Below, in pieces: positions 17,677 to 25,201 of a DNA stretch of 64,000 nt. The stretch covers positions 1 to 64,000 of the forward strand of contig CAMBOV010000002.1 of the NCBI GenBank assembly GCA_945869475.1, written 5' to 3'. Made by a program: the position numbers and the translations under genes. The stretch comes from Singulisphaera sp. GP187. Its GTDB lineage: Bacteria > Planctomycetota > Phycisphaerae > Phycisphaerales > SM1A02. The notes under the pieces were generated by a model. That model was not told where the DNA came from. It ran no database searches and saw only the letters and a list, made by a program, of their open reading frames with translations. The number at the start of each line of letters is the position of its first letter. Position 1 is the first letter of the stretch.

Positions 17677-18798
17677 CGCGGTCGGCGTTGCCCTCGCAGG
17701 CGCAACAACCGCGGCGGGCGGCAACGTGTGGCGGTGGCGGTCTTGGTATCGGTACTGCGCGATCTCGGTCCATTCTGGAATGACTGGCTCGGCCGCCGCG
17801 ACCAACTTTAGCACCGACTGCGCGTCGAAGAGTCGAAACGCAGCGATGTCGGCAGGCTCATACTTCAGTCGCTCGTGCTTGCTCGGCTCGACCGCACTGG
17901 CGACGATCCACGCGCGAAGGTCGATGAGTGATCCAATGAAGAAGACGCGCGTGACATTGGGCGAGTCATCGGGGTACTCCTCGAGCGCGATCCTCCACGC
18001 ACGCACTTCGAGCTCATCGATCGGCACGAGCACTGGCTTTTCGTCAATGTAACCGCGCCTTTTTACGAGCGAGTCCCACGGACCGACCTGCTCGAGCCAC
18101 TGCTCATTGCGCCTGAAACTTCGACCCGCCTGAAAGTCAAACCCCTTGACTCCATCGATCGTTCCCGGATAGGAGACGACGCCGTTCGCATCGGGTCGAA
18201 CACGAGCGCGCCTTTTCATCCCTTCGCTCACGATGAGCGGCGGTTTCCATCCGGCGCCACCTTTCGAATCTTCATCCAACTTCACTTCAGCAACCATGCC
18301 AATGAAATCGGGTGGCAGATCAATCACGATCGAGAGTGGAGGCCAGAGCGGCGCGCGGTAGTAATCCTTCGAGAGCTCGGTGAACTCTGGCGGAATCTGG
18401 CTGAACCCGCGACCATTGAAGAAGCGTCCCCCCTCTGTCTTGAGATTGTCCGGAAGCATCGGATCGCCTGCAAAGATTTGCCAATACGTTCCATCCATCC
18501 AACACAGGACGACGAACCGCGCGGTTCCATCGGGTCCAGTCGTCGCCACAGACCTGTCGATCGTCGGATCAAACTTCCCAACTGTCTTGCCCTGACTGAT
18601 GAACGCCCCCTCGACGGGCAAACCAGTCAGTCCATCGACGACCTCGATTGTGACTGGAAGGCGCAGGTGAAATTTTCGAAAGCATCCGCCGAGCACGAGG
18701 ACAGCCGCGGCGAGTGCGCACGTGAACCACACCCGACGGGCACATCCGAATGCTGCAGCAGCCGTTTCTGCCTGGAACAGGGGTGCTGCTTCGAACAT
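17614..18798 (-). CDS. Putative lipoprotein of unknown function
   Basis: The 394-aa protein has a long N-terminal region and a lipobox LVLGGC (Cys at about residue 39), so it is probably a lipoprotein; a downstream start would give a shorter signal peptide. The next region, about 50-110, resembles a carboxypeptidase-regulatory or Ig-like fold (TIEVVDGLTGLPVEGAFI, then TTGPDGTARFVV), common in surface proteins. The rest is unrecognised. The C-terminus is Ala/Thr/Pro-rich. Its ATG directly abuts the stop of the upstream 118-aa gene, implying co-transcription, and its 3' end overlaps the convergent secreted-protein gene by 63 bases. Confidence 0.65.
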   Translation of the reverse strand: MFEAAPLFQAETAAAAFGCARRVWFTCALAAAVLVLGGCFRKFHLRLPVTIEVVDGLTGLPVEGAFISQGKTVGKFDPTIDRSVATTGPDGTARFVVLCWMDGTYWQIFAGDPMLPDNLKTEGGRFFNGRGFSQIPPEFTELSKDYYRAPLWPPLSIVIDLPPDFIGMVAEVKLDEDSKGGAGWKPPLIVSEGMKRRARVRPDANGVVSYPGTIDGVKGFDFQAGRSFRRNEQWLEQVGPWDSLVKRRGYIDEKPVLVPIDELEVRAWRIALEEYPDDSPNVTRVFFIGSLIDLRAWIVASAVEPSKHERLKYEPADIAAFRLFDAQSVLKLVAAAEPVIPEWTEIAQYRYQDRHRHTLPPAAVVAPARATPTASSPPTAAAESASTAGASKTP

Positions 18799-19155
18799 CT
18801 AGCGCTTCTGACTCTCAAGAGTCTCGATGCGCAGGCAGAGATACTCGACGGCACCTGAGCGTTCGAGAAACGTCGCGAGTGTGGCCCATGTCTGCGGCTT
18901 CATCACGACTGAGACGAATGGTTGCAGAAAGTGCATTGCTGCTGCGCCAACTCCTGAAAGTGGACGGCTCGACTCGAGAAAGAGCAGCGCTGGTTGCGAC
19001 ATGCCTCGATGAACGATCTCGTGCGCAACGCGTTCGACAAGCGCCGCTTCTGATTCGGTCGGTTTCGCCGCACCCGCAGGTTCGACGTGAAAGGCGCGCG
19101 CGGCAACGGCGCGAAGTTTCTGCCAGGTGCTCTGCGATTCGCTCGTCACTGCCAC
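18799..19155 (-). CDS. Small hypothetical protein
   Basis: The 118-aa protein has no membrane segment or recognised domain. It appears mostly helical, with a weakly hydrophobic central part (VGAAAMHFLQPFVSVVMKPQTWATLATFL). It overlaps the upstream small membrane protein by ten bases and ends immediately before the lipoprotein start, so the three genes 19571 to 17614 form one unit. It is supported as real by this tight packing and by the codon bias of its neighbours; function is unknown. Confidence 0.55.
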   Translation of the reverse strand: MAVTSESQSTWQKLRAVAARAFHVEPAGAAKPTESEAALVERVAHEIVHRGMSQPALLFLESSRPLSGVGAAAMHFLQPFVSVVMKPQTWATLATFLERSGAVEYLCLRIETLESQKR

Positions 19156-19571
19156 GCCTCCGCACTCGTGCGCGCGGCGACAAATGTGCGCAGTTGCGTG
19201 GCGCGGTCGGCCTCGAGCTGCGAGAGATCAACATCGAGGGCGCGGTGGCGCTCGCGGCGCGCCGCACTGCGAGCGATCAGCGCACGCACGGCTGTCCAGC
19301 GGATCAGACCGACGTCGCTCCAAAGCAGGCGACTTTTCGAAAGTGGATAGACGACCTCGCACCCCGACTCATCGATGCGGTAACGCGTCGGAAGAAAGAA
19401 ACGCGCGAGCGAAAGAAAGAGCGCGAGCGTCGCGAGTGATCCCCACAACCAGTCGCCGGCGATTTGCGTGACAAGCACTCCCATTGCGACGATCGCTGCG
19501 AGGGTGCACAGTGCGGCGATCGGTCGCGCGCGCGCGGGGTGTGTCGTGAAGTGAAAGGGCGCGCAGATCAT
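19146..19571 (-). CDS. Small membrane protein, two transmembrane segments (unknown)
   Basis: The protein has 141 aa from the ATG at 19571. Two hydrophobic segments (about residues 17-34 and 38-56) are followed by a cytoplasmic-like domain containing RYRIDESGCEVVYPLSKSRLLW and a WSDVGLIRWTAVRAL stretch. This resembles small PH-like or DUF-type membrane proteins, but I cannot name the family. The frame stays open upstream but would run into the divergent HAAO gene, so the internal ATG is preferred. It is divergent from HAAO with only 39 bases between the starts. Confidence 0.6.
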   Translation of the reverse strand: MICAPFHFTTHPARARPIAALCTLAAIVAMGVLVTQIAGDWLWGSLATLALFLSLARFFLPTRYRIDESGCEVVYPLSKSRLLWSDVGLIRWTAVRALIARSAARRERHRALDVDLSQLEADRATQLRTFVAARTSAEAWQ

Positions 19572-19610
19572 GAGGCGAGAATATCCAGAGACGAAGGTAG
19601 GCTTTCGATC

Positions 19611-20225
19611 ATGACGACAATCAATCCAACTGCTGTGGTTGCTGCGCCGATGCCTGCAACGGATTCGCTTGGCGATCCAACAGGATGGGATGGCGTTGGA
19701 GGCGTCGCGAGTGCGATCAATCTCTCGGCGTGGGCGCAAGAGAATCGACATTTGATGGTGCCGCCCGTGTCAAACAAGTACCTCTTCAGCGGACAGGATT
19801 TTTTTGTGATGTTGATTGCGGGCCCCAACGCACGCAATGATTTTCATATGACTAACTCTGAGGAGTATTTCATGCAATTGAAGGGCAATGTCTCGGTGCG
19901 TGTGCGTGATGCGCACGGCATTCGCGACATCATTCTTCGCGAGGGTGAAGCGATGTTCATTCCAGGTGGTGTGCCCCACCGTCCGCAGCGCGGTCCAAAC
20001 ACTCTTGGACTCGTCGTCGAGCGCCGGCGTCCGCCGCATGAGACTGAGCACCTGATGTTCTACTGTGAAAAGTGTGAGGCGCTTGTGTATGACAAAGAGT
20101 TTGCGTGCTCAGACATCGTGACGCACTTTCGAAAAGCGATGGAAGCGTTCTGGGCTGATCCTGCGCTGTGCACCTGCAAGTCATGCGGAACGCGCGTGCC
20201 CAAGCCTGCGAGCCGAACGGAGTAG
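19611..20225 (+). CDS. nbaC: 3-hydroxyanthranilate 3,4-dioxygenase
   Basis: This enzyme opens the ring of 3-hydroxyanthranilate to 2-amino-3-carboxymuconate semialdehyde (ACMS), using Fe(II) and O2. The 204-aa cupin has the metal ligands His79, Glu85 (HMTNSEE) and His123 (GVPHRPQRG). The C-terminal rubredoxin-like iron site of bacterial HAAOs is intact: Cys152-x2-Cys155 and Cys189-x2-Cys192. Length is normal. The gene stands alone on the plus strand, separated from the rest of the kynurenine operon by an ISL3-type remnant and a minus-strand glycosyltransferase gene. Its product is the substrate of the ACMS decarboxylase encoded at 22802. Confidence 0.95.
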   Translation: MTTINPTAVVAAPMPATDSLGDPTGWDGVGGVASAINLSAWAQENRHLMVPPVSNKYLFSGQDFFVMLIAGPNARNDFHMTNSEEYFMQLKGNVSVRVRDAHGIRDIILREGEAMFIPGGVPHRPQRGPNTLGLVVERRRPPHETEHLMFYCEKCEALVYDKEFACSDIVTHFRKAMEAFWADPALCTCKSCGTRVPKPASRTE

Positions 20226-20242
20226 GTCACTCGCGAACCTTG

Positions 20243-20881
20243 GGTTCTTCATCGATCCCAGGAAAGATTCCAAGTCGATGCGTCGTGGGCGGGAGCGCGG
20301 CTTGCACTTCACGGCGCTCTTTGAATGAATCGTGATTAAATGGTTGAAGGAGGCGAACTGCTCGGCTGTTGCGCGCGGACTCGCACGCCGCGAAAAGATT
20401 TCGCCGACACGCATTGGTGTTGACGAAACATCTTTTCAGAAGCGCCACGAGTATGTGACGGTGGTGACAGACATTGACAATTCCCGCGTGATTGCAGTGA
20501 TGGACGGACGAACAGAGGAAAGTCTTGGCTCATTCTTGGGCGCGATGGACATGTGGCCCGCGAACTTCTCGCGCAGGGCGACACAACGCTTGCGAAGACA
20601 AAGTACGTGTGGCTACAGAAGCCCAACAGGATGAAACGCTCGCGGCGCAGATGGTGCAGAAACATCCGGACGGAATCATCAACGCGATCGTGTTGACGGC
20701 GACCAATACGTTGGGAGAATCGATGAACGCCAAAAAGATGAGTGTCAAGATCCAAAAGATCAAGTCGCAAGCCTGCGGTGACCGCAATCGTCAACGCTTC
20801 AGCGATGCGATCATGTTTCACCTGGGCGGACTTGATTTGTATCCACAAACCGCCTCAACTCACACGGATTCCTGAAGCGCC
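20243..20881 (+). mobile_element. Decayed ISL3-family insertion sequence with both ends
   Basis: A 639-bp remnant of an element normally about 1.3-1.5 kb. The ends GGTTCTTCATCGATCC (20243-20258) and the reverse complement of GGATTCCTGAAGCGCC (20866-20881) match at about 12 of 16 positions, giving candidate terminal inverted repeats. The interior encodes scattered pieces of an ISL3 (DDE) transposase. No clear 8-bp target duplication is seen in the immediate flanks. The element separates the HAAO gene from the rest of the kynurenine genes. Confidence 0.75.
20278..20875 (+). pseudogene. ISL3-family transposase, degraded
   Basis: The transposase is recognisable in three frames. Frame 1 gives FTALFE, then an in-frame TGA (20326-20328), then VIKWLKEANCSAVARGLARRE, SPTRIGVDETSFQKRHEYVT and GRTEESLGSFLGAMDMWPA. 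A shift to another frame gives ELLAQGDTTLAKTKYVWLQ at about 20562-20630, and the third frame gives RNRQRFSDAIMFHLGGLDLY and a THTDS end. Compared with the family pattern as I remember it, segments are missing after AVAR, after GSFL and after MWPA, and most of the Cys-rich N-terminus is absent. The product cannot be functional. Confidence 0.85.
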
Positions 20882-20974
20882 GATTTTTTGAGTAATGACA
20901 TTGAGTTTCGAACTCATTGTCTGAAATCTCGGTGGACGCGCGCGTGTGAACCAGCGCGCGAGCCGTCGCACCTT

Positions 20975-22717
20975 TCATTCCCCGCCAACGCTTCTCAGCG
21001 CGCCGAACGTGAAGGGATTGCGCTGCGCTTCGGCAGCAGATTTCGGCGCAGCAGGATCGCGCGACGGCAACGTCGCAGGAAAATCTTCGGTGACCGCGAG
21101 CACGAGTGTGCGACGATCGAACCAGCGCCACCACGATCCGATCACGCGCACCCGCGCGACGAGCGGCGGATAGGCGAGTTGCATCCACTGCCACTGCGGC
21201 TCAGTGATGAAGAGGATCGATCCACGCATTGGCGGTGCGATCGGTGGTGTGAGAGATCGACCGCTGAAGAGTTGCTCGACGGAGTAGGCGCTTGGAATCA
21301 CCCGGCCGCAGTAGAAGTCAAACGGCGGATAGAGAAATCCAACCAGCACGGTCGGGGGCATCTCTGCCGTCGTGGCGCGATCGCCCTGCGCGATCGTGAT
21401 CGCTTGTGACGCGCCAGCGACCGTGAGCACGCGCGCTTCGACGCTGAATATTGTCAGGAGAAAGATCGCGGCACCAGCCCAGAGCACGCCGAGAGCTTGA
21501 ATTCGTGCGCGCGCACTCCGCTGCCAGACCGCGCATGCAAAGAGTGCCGCAACCACTGGCGCGGCGATCGGAAGCACACTCATCGTCCACACGAAACCAC
21601 CCGCTGCGAACCACGCGAGAGCCATCACCACAACAAAGATGCACGAGTAGATGATCAAGAGTGTGCGGCGCACATCTGGAAGTCGCGCGTGCGCCGATCC
21701 ATCGACCCACCTCGTCAACATCACGGCGACGAGCAGTGCCAGTGGCGCTCCCATCGGATTGAGATAGGTCAACATCTTTCCTTCTGAGAGACTAAAAAAG
21801 ATCAGCGGAGAGACGACCGCGATCAACAGGAGTGCATTGAGATCACCACGCGCAAACGCGCGCACTGCGTCGCGCCACTTCATGTTGAACCACGGAAGTG
21901 TCAACAGCGCGGTCGCTGGAAAGAACGAGACTAGAAATGTCGGCAGATAGAACCACCATGGCTCGCCAGGTTCGCTCTCGCCTGACATCCGACCAACGGT
22001 TTGCTTGCGAAGAGTCTCGAGCACTTCGGGATGCTCCTTCCAGATGAGATATCCGACGACTCCGATGGGCACGAGTGCGAGAGGCAACCCAATCAATGGA
22101 TGGAGCCGCCAGAATTCGCGCGCACTTCGCGTGCGCCCAAGCCAGCCGAGCGCGATCCACGCAGCGATGATGAGCGTCGGCGCTGCGGCGAGTGGTCCCT
22201 TCGTGAGCGCGGCGAGCGCGAAGGCGATCCAGTGAAGGGCGGCGAAGCGCGCGCTCTTCGATTCGATCGCGAGAAACCCCGCGCCGAGACCGCAGACCCA
22301 GAAACAATTCAAGAGTGCGTCGGTGGTTGCGAATCGCCCAAGAAACACCGGCCCAATCATCACGCTGTACAACCCAGTGGCGAACACTGCAGTCGTGCGG
22401 CCGCGCAGGCGAAAGGTGAACCAGTAAAGCATCAACACGGTCAGACTCTGGGCGATGAGTGAGGGCAATCGCACAGCCCACTCGTTGTGCCCAACCACGC
22501 GCAGAGAAAGTGCCTGCAACCAGTAGGTCATCGGCGGCTTCGTCAGATGTTGGTGGCCGCGAAAGTGCGGAACCAGCCACGATCCACCATCGGCCATCAC
22601 TGCGCTCACACTTGCGTATCGCCCCTCATCTGGAGTGTGCAGGTCGTGACCTCCCGCCCCAACCCAGATCACCATCAGCGCAACGCACAGCACGAGTCGT
22701 GAAATCCAGCAGTTCAT
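20975..22717 (-). CDS. GT39/ArnT-like glycosyltransferase (polyprenyl-phosphate sugar dependent membrane enzyme)
   Basis: The protein has 580 aa from the ATG at 22717 with about twelve hydrophobic segments. The first extracytoplasmic loop has the family signature HTPDEGRYA (about 25-33), with the catalytic Asp-Glu, and GHQHLTKPPMTYWLQ. A second loop has FLGRFATTDALLNCFW. These are hallmarks of the GT39/ArnT/PMT group, which moves a sugar from a polyprenyl phosphate carrier to lipid A or protein. The frame stays open upstream, opposite the ACMSD gene, but that extension has no coding character. It has no obvious link to kynurenine metabolism, yet shares the divergent promoter region with ACMSD. 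Confidence 0.85.
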   Translation of the reverse strand: MNCWISRLVLCVALMVIWVGAGGHDLHTPDEGRYASVSAVMADGGSWLVPHFRGHQHLTKPPMTYWLQALSLRVVGHNEWAVRLPSLIAQSLTVLMLYWFTFRLRGRTTAVFATGLYSVMIGPVFLGRFATTDALLNCFWVCGLGAGFLAIESKSARFAALHWIAFALAALTKGPLAAAPTLIIAAWIALGWLGRTRSAREFWRLHPLIGLPLALVPIGVVGYLIWKEHPEVLETLRKQTVGRMSGESEPGEPWWFYLPTFLVSFFPATALLTLPWFNMKWRDAVRAFARGDLNALLLIAVVSPLIFFSLSEGKMLTYLNPMGAPLALLVAVMLTRWVDGSAHARLPDVRRTLLIIYSCIFVVVMALAWFAAGGFVWTMSVLPIAAPVVAALFACAVWQRSARARIQALGVLWAGAAIFLLTIFSVEARVLTVAGASQAITIAQGDRATTAEMPPTVLVGFLYPPFDFYCGRVIPSAYSVEQLFSGRSLTPPIAPPMRGSILFITEPQWQWMQLAYPPLVARVRVIGSWWRWFDRRTLVLAVTEDFPATLPSRDPAAPKSAAEAQRNPFTFGALRSVGGE

Positions 22718-22722
22718 CTGTG

Positions 22723-22741
22723 GGCGAGCGTACCGCTCGCC
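22723..22741. promoter_or_regulatory. 8-bp palindrome in divergent promoter gap
   Basis: GGCGAGCG and CGCTCGCC flank a TAC loop, forming a perfect 8-bp inverted repeat. It lies six bases upstream of the GT39 start and 61 bases upstream of the ACMSD start. It could be an operator or a hairpin in the GT39 leader; the function is inferred. Confidence 0.4.
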
Positions 22742-22762
22742 TCGCGTCGAACGTTTCGCGAC

Positions 22763-22790
22763 GATCGTCGTCGCTTTGATCGTCGTCGCT
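22763..22790. repeat. Two 13-bp direct repeats with 15-bp period upstream of ACMSD
   Basis: GATCGTCGTCGCT occurs at 22763-22775 and 22778-22790, 12 bases before the ACMSD start codon. The 15-bp period and the position between divergent genes make an operator or iteron-like site possible. A simple duplication in the leader is equally possible. Confidence 0.5.
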
Positions 22791-22801
22791 ACGATTCGTT
22801 C

Positions 22802-23821
22802 ATGCGTCCACTGCGCACCATCGATCTTCACACGCACATGCTTCCCGAGCGGTGGCCTGACCTGCGCGAGCGGTATGGTTGCGGTGGATGGGTCGCGCTC
22901 GATCACTGCGCGCACTGTCGCGCGCGGATGATGATTGACGGCGAGCTCTTTCGTGAAATCGAGTCGAATTGCTGGGATGCGTCGGTGCGCATCGCGGATT
23001 GCGACCAGGCGCACGTCGACATGCAGGTGCTCTCGACGGTGCCTGTGATGTTTTCGTATGGCGCGAAGGCGGAGCACGCGCATGATCTCTCGCAGTTGCT
23101 CAACGACCACCTCGCTGGAGTTGTGCGCGCGTTTCCTGATCGATTCGCTGCGCTCGCCACACTGCCGATGCAAGACGCAACTCTCGCAGTGCGCGAACTC
23201 GAACGCGCGATGAAATCTCTTGGCATGCCAGGAGCGCAAATCGGAACGAACATCAATGGGCGCGACCTCGATGACCCCGCGTTCGCTGAGATCTTCGCCG
23301 CGGCAGAGTCGCTCGGCGCGGCACTCTTCGTTCATCCATGGGATGTACTCGGTCGCCGTGAGACTCCACGATTCTGGATGCCGTGGCTCGTGGGGATGCC
23401 CGCCGAGAGCACCCGCGCAATCTGTGCGCTCGCATTTGGTGGAGTGCTCGACCGACATCCGAAACTCAAACTTTGTTTCGCGCATGGCGGCGGATCGTTT
23501 CCCTACACGCTCGGTCGCATCGAACATGGGTTTCAAGCCCGACCCGATCTCTGCGCGACGCACTCGACCACTCCGCCGCGCGAGCACCTGAAGCGGCTCT
23601 ACTTCGACAGCATCGTGCATGATGAAGAGGCGCTGCGCTACCTCGTGCGCACCGTCGGCGCCGATCGCATCGCAATGGGATCGGACTATCCCTTTCCGCT
23701 CGGCGAAAATCCTCCTGGCAAGTTGCTTCACAATTCGCAGTGGCTCAGCCACAGCGATCGCACGCGCATGCTTGCAGGAACAGCGATCGAATTTCTTGCA
23801 CTCCCCCACCGAATCACATGA
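22802..23821 (+). CDS. nbaD: 2-amino-3-carboxymuconate-6-semialdehyde decarboxylase (ACMSD)
   Basis: This enzyme decarboxylates ACMS to 2-aminomuconate semialdehyde and so steers 3-hydroxyanthranilate away from quinolinate and NAD. The 339-aa amidohydrolase-fold protein has the metal-binding DLHTHML (8-14), a His in LFVHPWDV, the catalytic His in CFAHGGGSFP and the metal Asp in MGSDYPFPLGE, all as in ACMSD. Length fits. It is the first gene of a plus-strand operon. Its stop overlaps the kynureninase start as ATGA (23818-23821). Confidence 0.94.
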   Translation: MRPLRTIDLHTHMLPERWPDLRERYGCGGWVALDHCAHCRARMMIDGELFREIESNCWDASVRIADCDQAHVDMQVLSTVPVMFSYGAKAEHAHDLSQLLNDHLAGVVRAFPDRFAALATLPMQDATLAVRELERAMKSLGMPGAQIGTNINGRDLDDPAFAEIFAAAESLGAALFVHPWDVLGRRETPRFWMPWLVGMPAESTRAICALAFGGVLDRHPKLKLCFAHGGGSFPYTLGRIEHGFQARPDLCATHSTTPPREHLKRLYFDSIVHDEEALRYLVRTVGADRIAMGSDYPFPLGENPPGKLLHNSQWLSHSDRTRMLAGTAIEFLALPHRIT

Positions 23822-25137
23822 CAAGCCTGCGAAGCGTGACACACCCACCCGCCCAAACGATTTTCGATCTCTGCGCAGCAGACATCAAGCCGACGCGCGA
23901 GTTCGCGCAGTGGTGCGATGCGCACGATCCGCTCGCGCCCTTTCGAAGTGAGTTTGCGATCCCAACAGATGCAGATGGAAAGCCCTTGGCGTATCTCGTT
24001 GGCAACTCGCTCGGTCTCATGCCGCACGCCGCGCGCACGCTTATCAACGAGGAACTTGATGATTGGGCAGCGCTCGGCGCCGAGGCGCACGTGCATGGTC
24101 GCCGTCCGTGGGTTGACTACCACACGCTTTTTCGCGCGGGACTTTCTGAGTTGACTGGAGCGCATCCACACGAGGTCGTGGCGATGAACACGCTCACGTC
24201 GAACTTGCACTTGCTCTTGCTGAGTTTCTATCAGCCCACACGGACGCGGCGACGCATCATCATCGAGCGAGGCGCTTTTCCGAGTGATCGCTTTGCTGTG
24301 CACTCGCTTGTGCGCATGGTGGGCGGCGATGTCGCGCGTGATGTGATTGAAGTCGCGCCGCGCGAAGGCGAGACACTCTTGCGCAACGAAGACATCGAAG
24401 CCACGATCGATCACACCGGATCGTCGCTCGCGCTCGTCATGCTCGGCGGGGTTCAGTATTACTCAGGACAGGTGCTCGACATGCAGCGCATCACTCGCGC
24501 GGCACACCGCGCCGGTGCGAAATGTGGATGGGACCTCGCGCACGCGATCGGCAATGTTCCACTCGCGCTGCATTCGTGGGGAGCAGACTTCGCCTGCTGG
24601 TGTTCGTACAAATATCTCAACGGCGGTCCCGGTGCGGTTGCGGGAGCATTCATTCACGAGCGCCACCACGCCGATCCGCCACCGAGGCTCGAGGGATGGT
24701 GGGGCACGAATCCCGCAACGAGATTCGAGATGCGAAGTGAATTCGATCGAGGCGCCGGCGCGGATGCCTGGCAACTCTCGAACCCCCCGATCTTTTCGCT
24801 CGCGCCGCTGTTGGCGAGTTTCGATATTTTTCACCGAGCCGGACTCGACCGTTTGCAAGCAAAGTCGCGTGCGATGAGTGGCTTCATCGAGATCGCACTT
24901 CGCGCGCGGATGCTCGATGCGATTCGCGTGCTCACTCCGATCGCGACGCCCGAGCGCGGCTGCCAACTCTCATTGTTCGTCGATGGAGGAACGCCCGTTG
25001 CGCGCGCAACCTACGACCGATTGCTTCCGCGTGGGATCGCATGCGACTTTCGATATCCCAGCGTCATTCGCGTCGCCCCCGTGCCGCTCTACAACACATT
25101 CGACGATTGCTGGCGGTTGGTCGAAGCGCTTGGCTGA
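23818..25137 (+). CDS. kynU: Kynureninase
   Basis: This PLP enzyme cleaves 3-hydroxykynurenine (or kynurenine) to 3-hydroxyanthranilate (or anthranilate) and alanine. The 439-aa protein shows LVGNSLGLMP (60-69), the PLP-pyridine Asp239 in CGWDLAHA, and Lys265 in CSYKYLNGGPGA, the Schiff-base lysine. The active-site GWWGTNPATRFEM segment is also present. Length matches the human/bacterial type. ATG at 23818 overlaps the ACMSD stop by four bases, indicating coupled translation; a longer upstream frame is antisense-like and rejected. Confidence 0.96.
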   Translation: MTSLRSVTHPPAQTIFDLCAADIKPTREFAQWCDAHDPLAPFRSEFAIPTDADGKPLAYLVGNSLGLMPHAARTLINEELDDWAALGAEAHVHGRRPWVDYHTLFRAGLSELTGAHPHEVVAMNTLTSNLHLLLLSFYQPTRTRRRIIIERGAFPSDRFAVHSLVRMVGGDVARDVIEVAPREGETLLRNEDIEATIDHTGSSLALVMLGGVQYYSGQVLDMQRITRAAHRAGAKCGWDLAHAIGNVPLALHSWGADFACWCSYKYLNGGPGAVAGAFIHERHHADPPPRLEGWWGTNPATRFEMRSEFDRGAGADAWQLSNPPIFSLAPLLASFDIFHRAGLDRLQAKSRAMSGFIEIALRARMLDAIRVLTPIATPERGCQLSLFVDGGTPVARATYDRLLPRGIACDFRYPSVIRVAPVPLYNTFDDCWRLVEALG

Positions 25138-25201
25138 AGCGGCGAGTTGAAGCGCGCGAGTCAGCCTGAGAGGTGAGGCATCGCTTCCTACACTCCACTC
25201 G

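Noticed and set aside
20235-20889. Target-site duplication flanking the ISL3 remnant
   Set aside because: The eight bases on each side (GAACCTTG and GATTTTTT) do not match, so no duplication can be claimed.
22718-23848. Possible N-terminal extension of the GT39 protein by about 377 residues
   Set aside because: The extension is antisense to the ACMSD gene, has no membrane segments or family match, and GT39 proteins normally start at the first membrane helix (22717).
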